This document shows positions 45,139 through 54,297 of a DNA stretch of 64,000 nt, one piece after another. The position numbers and the translations under genes were made by a program. The notes beneath the pieces were generated by a model, which was not told the origin of the DNA, ran no database searches, and saw nothing but the letters and a program-made list of their open reading frames with translations. Numbering within the stretch: the first letter of the stretch is position 1; every line of letters starts with the position of its first letter. This stretch comes from an uncultured Lactobacillus sp. (GTDB lineage: Bacteria > Bacillota > Bacilli > Lactobacillales > Lactobacillaceae), in contig CANOGU010000001.1 in the NCBI GenBank assembly GCA_947565635.1, positions 1 to 64,000 on the forward strand, given 5' to 3'.

Positions 45139-46890
45139 ATGGATAGAGGAAGACCCCGGATTGAAAAAGGAAAACGTAGTTTTAGTTTTCAGGATTTTTT
45201 TAAATTAATAAATCAAGTGCATCCTAAATACTGGCAATTAGTTGTTGGTACTTTGGCTGGATTAATTGCCACGGGAGCAAACTTAATCGTTCCTCAATTT
45301 GCACAAAGAATTATTAATAACTTTAAGCATTTAAATATAAACCTGGTAATTATTACTGGAATAGTATTTTTTGGTGGAGTAATTATTAGTGCCTTATCTG
45401 TCTGTATTTTGGGAGTGTTTGGAGAGCATGTCGTTTCAAAACTTCGTGATAGTCTCTGGGCCCGCTTACTTAAGATGCCAGTTAGTTATTTTGATAATAC
45501 TTCGACGGGTGAAATTTCATCAAGACTAGTTAATGACACGTTGCAAGTCAAGAATTTACTTGCTAATACCTTACCCAATGCAATTACTTCTTTATTACAA
45601 TTCTTTGGTGCTGTCGTCATCATGTTTATGATGGATTGGCAGATGTCCTTAATCATGGTTCTTGCTGTTCCTTTAGTGATATTTGTCCTATTACCATTTA
45701 TGAGATTGTCAGGAAAAATTGGACGGGCACGTCAAGATGAACTGGCAAAATTTTCTAGTGATTCAACTAATGTTTTAAGTGAAATCCGTTTGGTAAAATC
45801 AAGTAATTCAGAGAAGAAAGAGCTTGCTACTGGAACAAAAAGAATTGCTAAACTTTATGCAATTGGGGTAAAGGAATCCTGGATTAACTCCTTGATGCAG
45901 CCAATTTCTAATATGTTAATGATGATTTTAGTAATTGGTATTTTAACTTACGGTGCTATTCGTGTTATGCAAGGTACACTTACTATGGGTGCACTTATTT
46001 CCTTCTTAATGTATCTATTTCAATTGATGGGTCCAGTAATCATAATTAGTCAATTTTTCAATGAATTAGCTAAGACGTCAGGTTCAACTGAACGTATCGG
46101 CGAAATGCTTAATGAACCAATTGAAGTATCTGCCGATAATCAAAAGGTTGATATTGCTGGAAAAGAATTGAAGCTGCAGAATGTAAGTTTCTCATATGAA
46201 AAAGGAAAGCAAATTCTACATGATATCAATGTGTCGGCTAAGCCTAACACTGTTGTCGCCTTTGCTGGTCCATCAGGTGGTGGAAAAACAACAATTTTTT
46301 CACTAATAGAACGTTTCTATAAACCAACTTCGGGAAAGATAACTATTGGTGGACAAAATATAGAAGAGATTGATTTAACTGATTGGCGTAAGCAAATTGG
46401 ACTTGTAGGTCAGAATTCATCGGTTATGCCGGGAACTATTCGTGAAAATCTGGTTTATGGTTTAGGAAGAAAAGTTAGTGACGATGAATTATGGCATGTT
46501 TTAAAGATGGCATATGCAGATAAATTTGTAAAAGGGGCAGAAGATGGCTTAGAAACACAGATTGGTGAACGAGGTGTTAAGCTGTCTGGTGGACAAAGAC
46601 AGAGAATTGCAATTGCGAGGGCCTTTTTGCGTGATCCGAAAATCTTAATGCTTGATGAGGCTACTGCAAGTCTTGATTCAGAATCTGAAGCTATGGTACA
46701 AAAAGCCTTAGCAAGTCTGATGAAAAATAGAATGACTTTAGTAATTGCTCACCGTTTAAGTACAATTGTTGATGCAGATAAAATTTATTTCATTGATCAT
46801 GGAACTGTTTCTGGTTCAGGTACTCATGATGAATTAGTTAAATCAACACCTCTTTATGCAGAATACGTGCATAATCAATTTAAAAAGTAG
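45139..46890 (+). CDS. ABC multidrug exporter, fused permease-ATPase half transporter
   Basis: 583 residues. Six-helix membrane domain (about 35-330), then the ATPase: Walker A G-P-S-G-G-G-K-T-T, Q-loop G-L-V-G-Q-N, signature L-S-G-G-Q-R-Q-R, Walker B I-L-M-L-D-E-A-T-A, H-loop A-H-R-L-S-T. LmrA/BmrA-like; works as a homodimer since no second half is encoded nearby. Controlled by the adjacent MarR regulator. Substrate unknown. Confidence 0.92.
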   Translation: MDRGRPRIEKGKRSFSFQDFFKLINQVHPKYWQLVVGTLAGLIATGANLIVPQFAQRIINNFKHLNINLVIITGIVFFGGVIISALSVCILGVFGEHVVSKLRDSLWARLLKMPVSYFDNTSTGEISSRLVNDTLQVKNLLANTLPNAITSLLQFFGAVVIMFMMDWQMSLIMVLAVPLVIFVLLPFMRLSGKIGRARQDELAKFSSDSTNVLSEIRLVKSSNSEKKELATGTKRIAKLYAIGVKESWINSLMQPISNMLMMILVIGILTYGAIRVMQGTLTMGALISFLMYLFQLMGPVIIISQFFNELAKTSGSTERIGEMLNEPIEVSADNQKVDIAGKELKLQNVSFSYEKGKQILHDINVSAKPNTVVAFAGPSGGGKTTIFSLIERFYKPTSGKITIGGQNIEEIDLTDWRKQIGLVGQNSSVMPGTIRENLVYGLGRKVSDDELWHVLKMAYADKFVKGAEDGLETQIGERGVKLSGGQRQRIAIARAFLRDPKILMLDEATASLDSESEAMVQKALASLMKNRMTLVIAHRLSTIVDADKIYFIDHGTVSGSGTHDELVKSTPLYAEYVHNQFKK

Positions 46891-46895
46891 TAGGT

Positions 46896-46927
46896 AAAAA
46901 TAGCGGCTTTTAAGTCGCTATTTTTTG
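46896..46927 (+). terminator. Terminator of the exporter gene
   Basis: AAAAATAGCG / CGCTATTTTTT stem, 5 bp after the stop codon. Confidence 0.88.
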
Positions 46928-47021
46928 TATAAATTAAAATAAGGGTTTTCTTTACGCTTTTAGGATATGATTATCATATGGGAGTAAAATAATGAATTAA
47001 ATAGAGGTATAACAGGTAATT

Positions 47022-47843
47022 ATGAAACATTTAACGTTAAATAATGGTGTTAAAATCCCAATTTTTGGCTTTGGAACTTACGAGATTAACCCAGACCAAA
47101 CAAAAGAAGCTGTTTTATCTGCTTTTAAAGATGGCTACCGTTTAATTGATACAGCACAATATTATCAAAATGAACAGCAAGTAGGTGAAGCGGTTCATGC
47201 AAGTAACCTTAATCGAGATGAGGTTTTCATTACAACGAAGACAATGACTGATGGATATGAAGCGACTAAACGGGGACTAGACGACTCTCTAAGTAAAAGT
47301 GGCTTAAATTATTTTGATTTAGTCTTAATTCATTGGCCGATGGGCCACGATTTAGATACTTGGCGCGCTCTAGAAGAAGCATATAAAGCCGGTAAAACGC
47401 GAGCTATTGGTATCAGTAATTTTAATAGTCGACAAACATTAGAATTAATCAATCATGCAGAAATTCAACCCATGGTTGATCAGATTGAAACACATCTTTT
47501 ATTACAACAATGGAAAATGCACGAATTTTTGAAAAAAGAAAATATTATTCATGAAAGCTATAGTCCCTTAGGTAACGGCCAACAAAATCTGATGACTAAT
47601 CCAGTGTTACAAAAAATTGGTGAAAAATATGGTAAATCACCAATCCAAGTGATTTTACGGTATTTAGTCCAGAATGACATTGTAACTATTCCTCGTTCTA
47701 CTAATTCGGCCCATATTAAAGCTAATATTGATATCTTTGATTTTTAGTTAGATAAAGAGGATCTTAAGCAGCTCCGTGCTTTAGATGAGCGCAAGCCAAT
47801 TGATGGTTGGCCAGCAGAGATGCGAGAAGATGAAGATTATTAA
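47022..47843 (+). pseudogene. Aldo/keto reductase with a late in-frame stop
   Basis: A 273-codon frame interrupted only by TAG at 47745-47747 (codon 242). Downstream the same frame continues LDKEDLKQLRALDERKPIDGWPAEM to TAA at 47843. GAG at this codon would restore the F-D-F-E-L motif seen in the intact paralog at 55286. The catalytic set is present: D and Y in D-T-A-Q-Y-Y, K in T-T-K-T, H in L-I-H-W. A truncated 241-residue product lacking the C-terminal substrate loop could still be made but is probably inactive. Confidence 0.82.
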
Positions 47844-47868
47844 GCCATAGAACATAATATAAAAACAT

Positions 47869-47922
47869 AAAAGAGTAATTGTATTCCCATAGATAGAATG
47901 AGGTAGACAATTACTCTTTTTC
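47869..47922 (+). terminator. Terminator after the interrupted aldo/keto reductase
   Basis: AAAGAGTAATTGT ... ACAATTACTCTTTTT stem with a loop of about 28 bases. It lies between convergent units. Confidence 0.8.
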
Positions 47923-47958
47923 ACTATTCATTTAATTATTAAGCGAGTCTCGTAATTT

Positions 47959-48270
47959 TTATAAAAATAAGTTTCCTAAATTAGATAGCTTTCGATTCTT
48001 CTTCCCGATAACGATATTAGGATCAGTAATTTTGGGAGAAAGAGGGCGAGCAGTTAAACCCTCTAGTTTCTTATCATATAAATTATTGTAAGAAATTTGA
48101 ACGCTATGACCTTCACCAGCTAAAAGAGACGCAGTATAAGCTAAATTACTGTTTGCAACCGTTAAATCAGTTGGGGTAATCTTACAATCGGACAAAGTGT
48201 TTAAAATGATTTGAGTAGAGCTTGGGGTTATATAAATTTGTTTTGAACTAATAATTGTGATAATAATAGA
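47959..48270 (-). pseudogene. 3' fragment of a LysR-type regulator
   Basis: The leftward frame reads SSKQIYITPSSTQIILNTL, then SDCKITPTDLTVANSNLAYTASLLAGEGHSVQISY, and ends in a segment like the last strand-helix of a LysR effector-binding domain. No DNA-binding domain and no family N-terminus; a stop lies just upstream in frame near 48280. The rest has been lost, and the rarA promoter region sits at the break. Assignment by sequence style only. Confidence 0.55.
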
Positions 48271-48310
48271 TAAAACTTAACACTTTACTATAAGTAAGAA
48301 GGTCGATTTT

Positions 48311-49573
48311 ATGCCTATCAAAAAGCCACTAGCAGATTTGATCCGGCCAAAAAATTTATCGCAATTTGTAGGTCAAACTAAGCTAATTTCTGAAGGAAAG
48401 CCCCTTTATCAAATTATCAAAAATCATGTTCCAATTTCGCTCTTATTATGGGGACCGCCTGGAACAGGAAAAACAAGTCTAGCGCAAATTATTGCTCGAG
48501 AATATGATTATCCGCTAGCCACTTTTAATGCTTCGATTGATAATAAAGCAAAGCTGATGCAAATCATTAATACTTATCCTTATCAATCATTTGTTCTACT
48601 GATTGATGAAATTCATCGTATGACGACAACATTGCAGGATTATCTTTTGCCTTATTTAGAGAACGGACAAATTCTTTTAATTGGCGCAACTACTGAAAAT
48701 CCTATTATGTCAATTGTTCCTGCTGTCCGCTCACGTTGTCAGATTTTTGAATTTGAGACTTTAGACGATAAGGATATTAGTGAGGTTTTAGTCCGAGCTC
48801 TAAAAGAAGTATTTCATTTAGATGAAAAACAAATAGATAAAGAAGCAATTAATATTATTGCTCGTTCAGCTGATGGAGATTTGCGTGTAGCATTAAATTT
48901 ATTAGAAACTATTCATGCAGTTAATGGAGAAAAAATTTCAGCTAAAAATGTTAAGGAGTTTGTAAAAGGTCAACATTTTGCTTATGACAGAAAAGCAACT
49001 AAACATTATGATTATTTAGCAGCTTATTCCGATTCAATGGCTGGATCCGATACTGATGCAGCCTTGTATTATCTTACCGTCTTACTTAAAAACGGAGATC
49101 TACCGTCAGTAGTACGGCGTTTGCGAGAAATTCCATACACATATGTTGGCTTAGCCAATCCAGAACAAGTAACGCAAATAGTAGTTGCAGCTAATCAGGC
49201 AGAAAAAATAGGGATGCCAAAGGCAAAATATCCTTTGATGTTTGCGACTATGTTAATGTGTTTGTCCCCTAAGTCAGGTGCTTTTGATGAAATTTGGGCA
49301 AAGCTAGATAAAGATACTATTCATCCTAATAAGCATCCCATGCCACGTGGATTACGAGATATGCATTATAAGCATTCAGAAGAAATAACAGGTGGTGGGT
49401 TGATAGATAATCCATTTACACAACCATTTCAAATTGCAAAACAAAATTACATGCCTAAGGGGCTTGAAGGTCAAAGATATTATTTTGCAAAAGATAATAT
49501 TAATGAGAAAAAGCTCGAACAACAATATTTGAAACTTCATAAATATATTTATGGTAAGGAATATGGAGAGTAG
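48311..49573 (+). CDS. rarA: Replication-associated recombination protein RarA (MgsA-like)
   Basis: 420 residues. AAA+ clamp-loader-like ATPase acting at stalled forks. N-terminal LADLIRPKNLSQFVGQ; Walker A G-P-P-G-T-G-K-T; Walker B L-L-I-D-E-I-H-R; sensor 1 G-A-T-T-E-N-P; Arg finger region A-V-R-S-R-C. The C-terminal tetramerisation domain includes MAGSDTDAALYYL and MPKAKYPLMFAT. Followed 54 bp later by the amidohydrolase gene. Confidence 0.93.
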   Translation: MPIKKPLADLIRPKNLSQFVGQTKLISEGKPLYQIIKNHVPISLLLWGPPGTGKTSLAQIIAREYDYPLATFNASIDNKAKLMQIINTYPYQSFVLLIDEIHRMTTTLQDYLLPYLENGQILLIGATTENPIMSIVPAVRSRCQIFEFETLDDKDISEVLVRALKEVFHLDEKQIDKEAINIIARSADGDLRVALNLLETIHAVNGEKISAKNVKEFVKGQHFAYDRKATKHYDYLAAYSDSMAGSDTDAALYYLTVLLKNGDLPSVVRRLREIPYTYVGLANPEQVTQIVVAANQAEKIGMPKAKYPLMFATMLMCLSPKSGAFDEIWAKLDKDTIHPNKHPMPRGLRDMHYKHSEEITGGGLIDNPFTQPFQIAKQNYMPKGLEGQRYYFAKDNINEKKLEQQYLKLHKYIYGKEYGE

Positions 49574-49627
49574 GTCATTTTAATAATTATGCTAAAATGA
49601 AGGTGAAAGAGAAAAGAAGGTAATATA

Positions 49628-50539
49628 ATGAAAATAGACGCATTTGCACATATTTTAACGCCTGATTTTTATCAGACCATGTTAAAAATTGATGCTACAA
49701 TTCCACAAAAATATCCTTTTATAAAGATAGAAACTCTAGTTGATTTAAATCAAAGAATAGCTAATTGGCCGGATAAAAATACTAAGCAGGTAATTTCATT
49801 TGCTAATATCAATCCAGAAGACTTTGTAGATGAAGAGAAAGCTAGTCAAATTGCACAAGAAGCAAATCAAGAACTGTCTACTATCATAGCTTCTTATCCT
49901 GATTATTTTGAAGCGGGAGTAGGGATGCTAGCGCTAAATAACGTTCCTGCTTCGCTCGAAATCTTAGAGAAAATTAAGGCCGATAAAAATTTAGTTGGCG
50001 CACAGATTTTTACTCGTCATTTAGGTAAAAGCATTGCTGATCCTGAATTTGAACCAATTTTATTGAAAGCAGCTGAACTGCATCTTCCTTTATGGCTACA
50101 TCCCGTTTTTGATAATCGAAAGCCAGATAATAATCTAGTATTTTCTTGGGAATATGAACTATCGCAGGCTATGTTGCAACTAGTACAAAGTGATATCTTC
50201 AAAAAAGCACCTAACTTGAAAATTTTAGTTCACCATGCAGGTGCTATGGCTCCATTCTTTAGTGGTAGAATTAATCACATTTTAGATCCAGAGCATGCTG
50301 AGATGTTTAAGAATTTTTATGTTGATACGGCTATTTTAGGTAATACGCCAGCTTTGCAATTAACAATAGATTATTTTGGCATTAACCATGTCCTGTTTGG
50401 AACTGATGCTCCGTTTGCAGTAATGCCATCGGGAGCTGATGAGCTTGTATCTAATGCAATTGAAAATCTAGATATCTCGGATTTATATGATAAAAAGATC
50501 TTTGAAACTAATTATTATCATATGCTTGAGAGACAATAA
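49628..50539 (+). CDS. Amidohydrolase family protein (ACMSD/resorcylate decarboxylase-like)
   Basis: 303 residues. TIM-barrel metal hydrolase or decarboxylase: N-terminal D-A-F-A-H, mid H in W-L-H-P-V-F-D, H-H-A-G-A-M near residue 206, F-G-T-D-A-P-F near 258. In most members the N-terminal motif is H-x-H; here the first His is Phe, so metal binding differs or is reduced. Substrate unknown. The following 76-residue protein starts 17 bp downstream and is probably co-expressed. Confidence 0.8.
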   Translation: MKIDAFAHILTPDFYQTMLKIDATIPQKYPFIKIETLVDLNQRIANWPDKNTKQVISFANINPEDFVDEEKASQIAQEANQELSTIIASYPDYFEAGVGMLALNNVPASLEILEKIKADKNLVGAQIFTRHLGKSIADPEFEPILLKAAELHLPLWLHPVFDNRKPDNNLVFSWEYELSQAMLQLVQSDIFKKAPNLKILVHHAGAMAPFFSGRINHILDPEHAEMFKNFYVDTAILGNTPALQLTIDYFGINHVLFGTDAPFAVMPSGADELVSNAIENLDISDLYDKKIFETNYYHMLERQ

Positions 50540-50556
50540 GGGAGAGAGTGAGTATT

Positions 50557-50787
50557 ATGACTGCAAATGAAAAAATTATCGCACTAGTTAAGCCTGAATA
50601 TTTAAATAAAATACCTAAAATGTTTCGTAAGCACGCAACTGAAAAGACTTGTAAATTAATTGCTAAGGAGCATCCGGATTTATATAAAGCTTTTGAAGAA
50701 GAAGCTAGTGCAGAAGAAAAAGAAGAAATGAAAAAAATAGTGAACGGTATTTTCGAAGAACGAATGAAAAAACATAAAATGTTGTAA
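50557..50787 (+). CDS. Small charged protein, 76 residues, unknown function
   Basis: Not recognised. Helical, rich in Lys and Glu (MTANEKIIALVKPEYLNKIP, later EEASAEEKEEMKK), no signal peptide or membrane segment. ATG at 50557 with GGGAGAG ahead is preferred over a GTG 9 bp upstream. Lies directly behind the amidohydrolase gene and is followed by a strong terminator, which supports a real gene. Confidence 0.7.
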   Translation: MTANEKIIALVKPEYLNKIPKMFRKHATEKTCKLIAKEHPDLYKAFEEEASAEEKEEMKKIVNGIFEERMKKHKML

Positions 50788-50828
50788 AAAAGCAATCTTC
50801 AGCATTCATGCTGTTGATTGCTTTTTTT
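50786..50828 (+). terminator. Terminator after the small charged protein gene
   Basis: AAAAAGCAATC(tt)CAGCA / TGCTG(tt)GATTGCTTTTTTT, long stem, tetraloop. Confidence 0.92.
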
Positions 50829-50917
50829 GTGCATAAAATAATAGCTCATATTTCTATTCATGCTTACTAAGTGATACATTAAAAATGAAAGAATATAGGT
50901 AGATTGGAGGACTTAAT

Positions 50918-51634
50918 ATGTATAATTTCGATCAAGAACCAGAGCGGCGTCACTTAGTTGATGAAGCTGGTTTAAATACCTTTTTAAGTAAAGTTTATGG
51001 CTATATGGCCCTCGCTGTTTTTGTATCTGCTCTGAGTGCTTACTTAACGATGACTGTATTTGCTAGACAAATGGTTTCTTTAATGGTTCATCATCCCTGG
51101 ACGATGTGGCTTTTATTATTAATTCCGATTGTTCTAACATTTGCAATTAATTTTCAGGCAACAAGAAATCCAGTAGCAAGTTTTATTTTACTGATGGTAA
51201 CAGCGATTATTTATGGAGTAACTTTTGCTTTTATTGCAGGCACATATACAGGGCAAGATATTGCTTCTGCTTTTGTCGCATCTGCAACGGTCTTCGTAGT
51301 CATGGCCATTTTAGGTACAGTTACTAAGAAAGATCTAAGTAGGTGGGGCTTGTATGCTTCGGCTGCATTAATTGGATTAATTGTAGCTATGTTAATCAAC
51401 ATGTTTTTAAAGAGTTCAGCAGCTAATTACATCTTTTCATTCATCGCAGTTATTATCTTCACTGTTTTAACTGCTTGGGATGCACAAAGAATGAAGAACA
51501 TCTATTTACAATTTGGTGGTGAAGTTTCTACGAATGGATTAGCCGTTATGGGAGCTCTTCAGTTATATCTAGACTTTGTTAACCTATTTTTGCAATTCTT
51601 AACTATTTTTGGCTCAAATGATAATAATAATTAA
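50918..51634 (+). CDS. Bax inhibitor-1 / YccA (UPF0005) family membrane protein
   Basis: 238 residues, seven membrane segments. N-terminal LNTFLSKVYGYMALAVFVSA, conserved A-W-D-A-Q-R-M-K in the C-terminal part, and L-Y-L-D-F-V-N-L-F-L near the end. Bacterial members are pH-sensitive ion channel-like proteins or protease modulators; role here by family only. GGAGG precedes the start. Monocistronic. Confidence 0.92.
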   Translation: MYNFDQEPERRHLVDEAGLNTFLSKVYGYMALAVFVSALSAYLTMTVFARQMVSLMVHHPWTMWLLLLIPIVLTFAINFQATRNPVASFILLMVTAIIYGVTFAFIAGTYTGQDIASAFVASATVFVVMAILGTVTKKDLSRWGLYASAALIGLIVAMLINMFLKSSAANYIFSFIAVIIFTVLTAWDAQRMKNIYLQFGGEVSTNGLAVMGALQLYLDFVNLFLQFLTIFGSNDNNN

Positions 51635-51754
51635 AAATCTTTGTTTATAGTATTTACGATATTAGCGATATATTAATTCATCTATATTTTAATAGACTAG
51701 AATTATCCTTTGAGTAGGATAACTGAAAGCTTATTGAGAGATTTATCAGTAAAT

Positions 51755-51784
51755 AAAAGCCCATGTTTTACACGGGCTTTTTGT
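51755..51784 (+). terminator. Terminator downstream of the BI-1 family gene
   Basis: AAAAGCCC(a)TGT / ACA(c)GGGCTTTTT, about 120 bp after the stop codon. Confidence 0.8.
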
Positions 51785-51820
51785 TGATCGATAATTGTCT
51801 GATTGGTCTGATTGAGCTAA

Positions 51821-51854
51821 AAATAATATGAAAAGATAAAAAAATAATATGAAA
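51821..51854 (+). promoter_or_regulatory. Two direct repeats, 21 bp apart, upstream of the ABC exporter operon
   Basis: AAATAATATGAAA at 51821-51833 and again at 51842-51854. The 21-bp period (two helical turns) is typical of sites for LytTR-type response regulators, though the sequence itself is AT-rich. A possible -10 (TATACT) lies at 51899, placing the repeats where an activator would bind. Confidence 0.5.
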
Positions 51855-51931
51855 TATCGATTTCATTTATTAATACTTTTGTTATTTCGTGCTAATATTA
51901 TACTAAAACAAATTTTAAGGAAGTTGTACCA

Positions 51932-53041
51932 ATGAATCTAACATATCTTAAATCCAACTTGTTAATTGTCTTAAAATCAAAGAAAAACCAACTTCTTATT
52001 GTTATTCTTATCCTATTTTCAACCTTTTCTTTATTTATAGTGGAAAATCAAAAAATAGGAGATGGAACAAAAAGCTGGGAAACTTATAGCGAATCCTTGC
52101 AGGCTAATTCTAATTATTTTGATAGTGAAATGCTAAAAAAATCTACTTATAAGAATACCTATGACAATTTAAATAAACAAGCTCAGGAATTAGCTAGTTT
52201 ACAAAATAGTCAAGTATTTACCGATCCTGTGCAATATTTAAACAGCTATCGCAATTTGCTAACCACTATGCAAGCAGGCTATACGAACCACTATGCTGGA
52301 GCTAATACATTAAATGTGCCATCGCAATTTTTTATTAGCAAAGAATTGAATCGGATTAATTATTTAATTAATCATAAGATTCCGATTGTAATGAATAATG
52401 AAAGTTCAGCAACATATTTAATTTATGTTTTATCATTTTTAGGTACTATTATCTTCTTTTATATTTCTTTCATCTCGGCTGATAGCTGGATTATTAACTT
52501 GAAGCATCAATCAGTCTTAAAAAATATTCCTTATTTCTTTAAAGACGAGATAATTGGAAAGATTGGCATTAACTTTATCTTAGTTTTCTCATCAGTATTA
52601 CTCTCTATAATTGGAGCTTATGTATTTGCTGGTATAAAACATAATTTTGTTACTTTAAACTACCCGGTTAATTTTTATTTTACTCATGCACTTACTATAC
52701 CTTTATGGAGTTATTGCCTTGTCTTTTTAGCATATATTTCTTGATTAGTTATTTTTGTTACAAGTTTAAGTATGTTTTTAAATCAGATAACTAAGAACAT
52801 TTATTTAACTATCTTCATCGAAGGCAGTATTTACGCTTTATTATTTTTACCAAAAGATATTTTGAAGTGGCTTGTATTTTTACCATCGCCATATTTAGAT
52901 TTAACCAATCTATTTAATGGAGACCTTGCAAGTAATTTGCATTTAACCAATGTTAATTTTCTGACTGGCTACTTAATACTTCTGATCTGGTCATTGATTT
53001 TGATTTATGGATTTAAGTATCTAGGGGAGAGGAAGGGATGA
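51932..53041 (+). pseudogene. ABC exporter permease, first subunit, with in-frame stop
   Basis: A 369-codon frame with one interruption, TGA at 52742-52744 (codon 271); translation before and after is hydrophobic and in the same frame. One N-terminal membrane segment, an extracellular loop of about 130 residues, then five or six segments, with S-V-L-K-N-I-P-Y shared with the second permease (S-V-L-K-N-I-P-L). A Trp (TGG) at the stop codon is the simplest ancestor. The last four bases overlap the next gene. Whether the operon still works with a truncated subunit is unclear. Confidence 0.75.
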
Positions 53042-54291
53042 AAATGAAGAAACAATATTTTATTTTTCAACTAAAATGCTTTTTCACTAATCCTAAAAAT
53101 ATTGGTTTATTTGTTTTAACTTTTATTCTTTCTTTATATTTTGGCTTAGTTAGCGTACCTAATCGGCAAATAATTGAAAAAGTTGATCCTTATGCAATTA
53201 AGGGAGAATACCAACGATATAATTTATTCTTGAAAAAAGCAGTAACAAAAATAAATGAAATGCAGAAATCAAAAAATGCACATGAGGTGCCGAATGAAGG
53301 ATATGTTAATGCTCTAAAAACTTATCCTGCTATTCTAAAATTTGATAAACATCGTCTTCATGGAATTAAGACAAATAATTGGAGAGAATATGCTATTTAC
53401 TCAAGCAAGTGGTATAAAGATGTTGATCATTTGATTTTTGTAGATGAGAATGAACAATTTCTATATCCCGTTCAGTATTACCAAAATAATAATTATAGGG
53501 AGGATGGGCATTTTGGTTATCAAAGAACAGCCCATTTATATGACGCTCTAGTTAAAAGTAAACAGCCACTTACTAGGAATACTATCGAGGAAAGAACTAC
53601 TTTACAAATATTGCAAAATTCTATATCAGGTTGGACAGCTCTAATATTAATTATTATTGTGATATTTTTTGCAGCGGATATTGTACCTAACGATCGTAAG
53701 AACAAATCGGTCTTAAAAAATATTCCCTTAAGTAAAAATTCTATCCTTTGGATTAAAACCCTGGTAGTTGAAATAGGCGTAGGGATAAATTTTTTACTAA
53801 CTTTAGTGGTAATTACTTTATGTACAGCTCCAAAATACGGCTTTGGTTCATTTAATTTGAGAACGACTTTTTATATGGGAAGATTGTATTTTTTACAGCC
53901 TTTTAAATATCCAACCTTAGGAGAATATTTTGGGCAGTTTGGGATTTTTGCCATTTTAATTGTTTTTTTGTTTATTAGGCTCACGATTTTATTTTCTATA
54001 ATTTTTAGAAATGAATATATTGCTGAAATATTAGCAACTATATTTGCAATTAGTGGAAAAGTTTTCTATTTTTCTTTAGGAATGGGATATGTATATCCAT
54101 TTTTACAAAATCTACCAATGACATATTTCTCTATTGGAGAAAGTTTAACTGGAAATTTAGCATATTTAATGGATTCTCCAGGATGGGGATTTGTAGCAGG
54201 ACTTTATCCTCTTATTTTTGCCATTTTAATAGTTGAAATTTGTATGATAATGATTAGTCATTCAAATAGAGTTTCATTAGTAAAGGGATGA
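53038..54291 (+). CDS. ABC exporter permease, second subunit
   Basis: 417 residues. One N-terminal membrane helix, a large outer loop (about 38-200), then six helices from about 205. Related to the preceding permease by layout and the N-K-S-V-L-K-N-I-P motif after the second helix. This type is found in bacteriocin/lantibiotic immunity and peptide-export systems; substrate unknown. Starts in an ATGA overlap with the first permease; the ATPase gene follows after 6 bp. Confidence 0.82.
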   Translation: MKMKKQYFIFQLKCFFTNPKNIGLFVLTFILSLYFGLVSVPNRQIIEKVDPYAIKGEYQRYNLFLKKAVTKINEMQKSKNAHEVPNEGYVNALKTYPAILKFDKHRLHGIKTNNWREYAIYSSKWYKDVDHLIFVDENEQFLYPVQYYQNNNYREDGHFGYQRTAHLYDALVKSKQPLTRNTIEERTTLQILQNSISGWTALILIIIVIFFAADIVPNDRKNKSVLKNIPLSKNSILWIKTLVVEIGVGINFLLTLVVITLCTAPKYGFGSFNLRTTFYMGRLYFLQPFKYPTLGEYFGQFGIFAILIVFLFIRLTILFSIIFRNEYIAEILATIFAISGKVFYFSLGMGYVYPFLQNLPMTYFSIGESLTGNLAYLMDSPGWGFVAGLYPLIFAILIVEICMIMISHSNRVSLVKG

Positions 54292-54297
54292 AATTAA

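Noticed and set aside
50508..50795. 95-residue leftward frame, hydrophobic
   Set aside because: Antisense shadow of the 76-residue protein gene and its terminator; no ribosome site.
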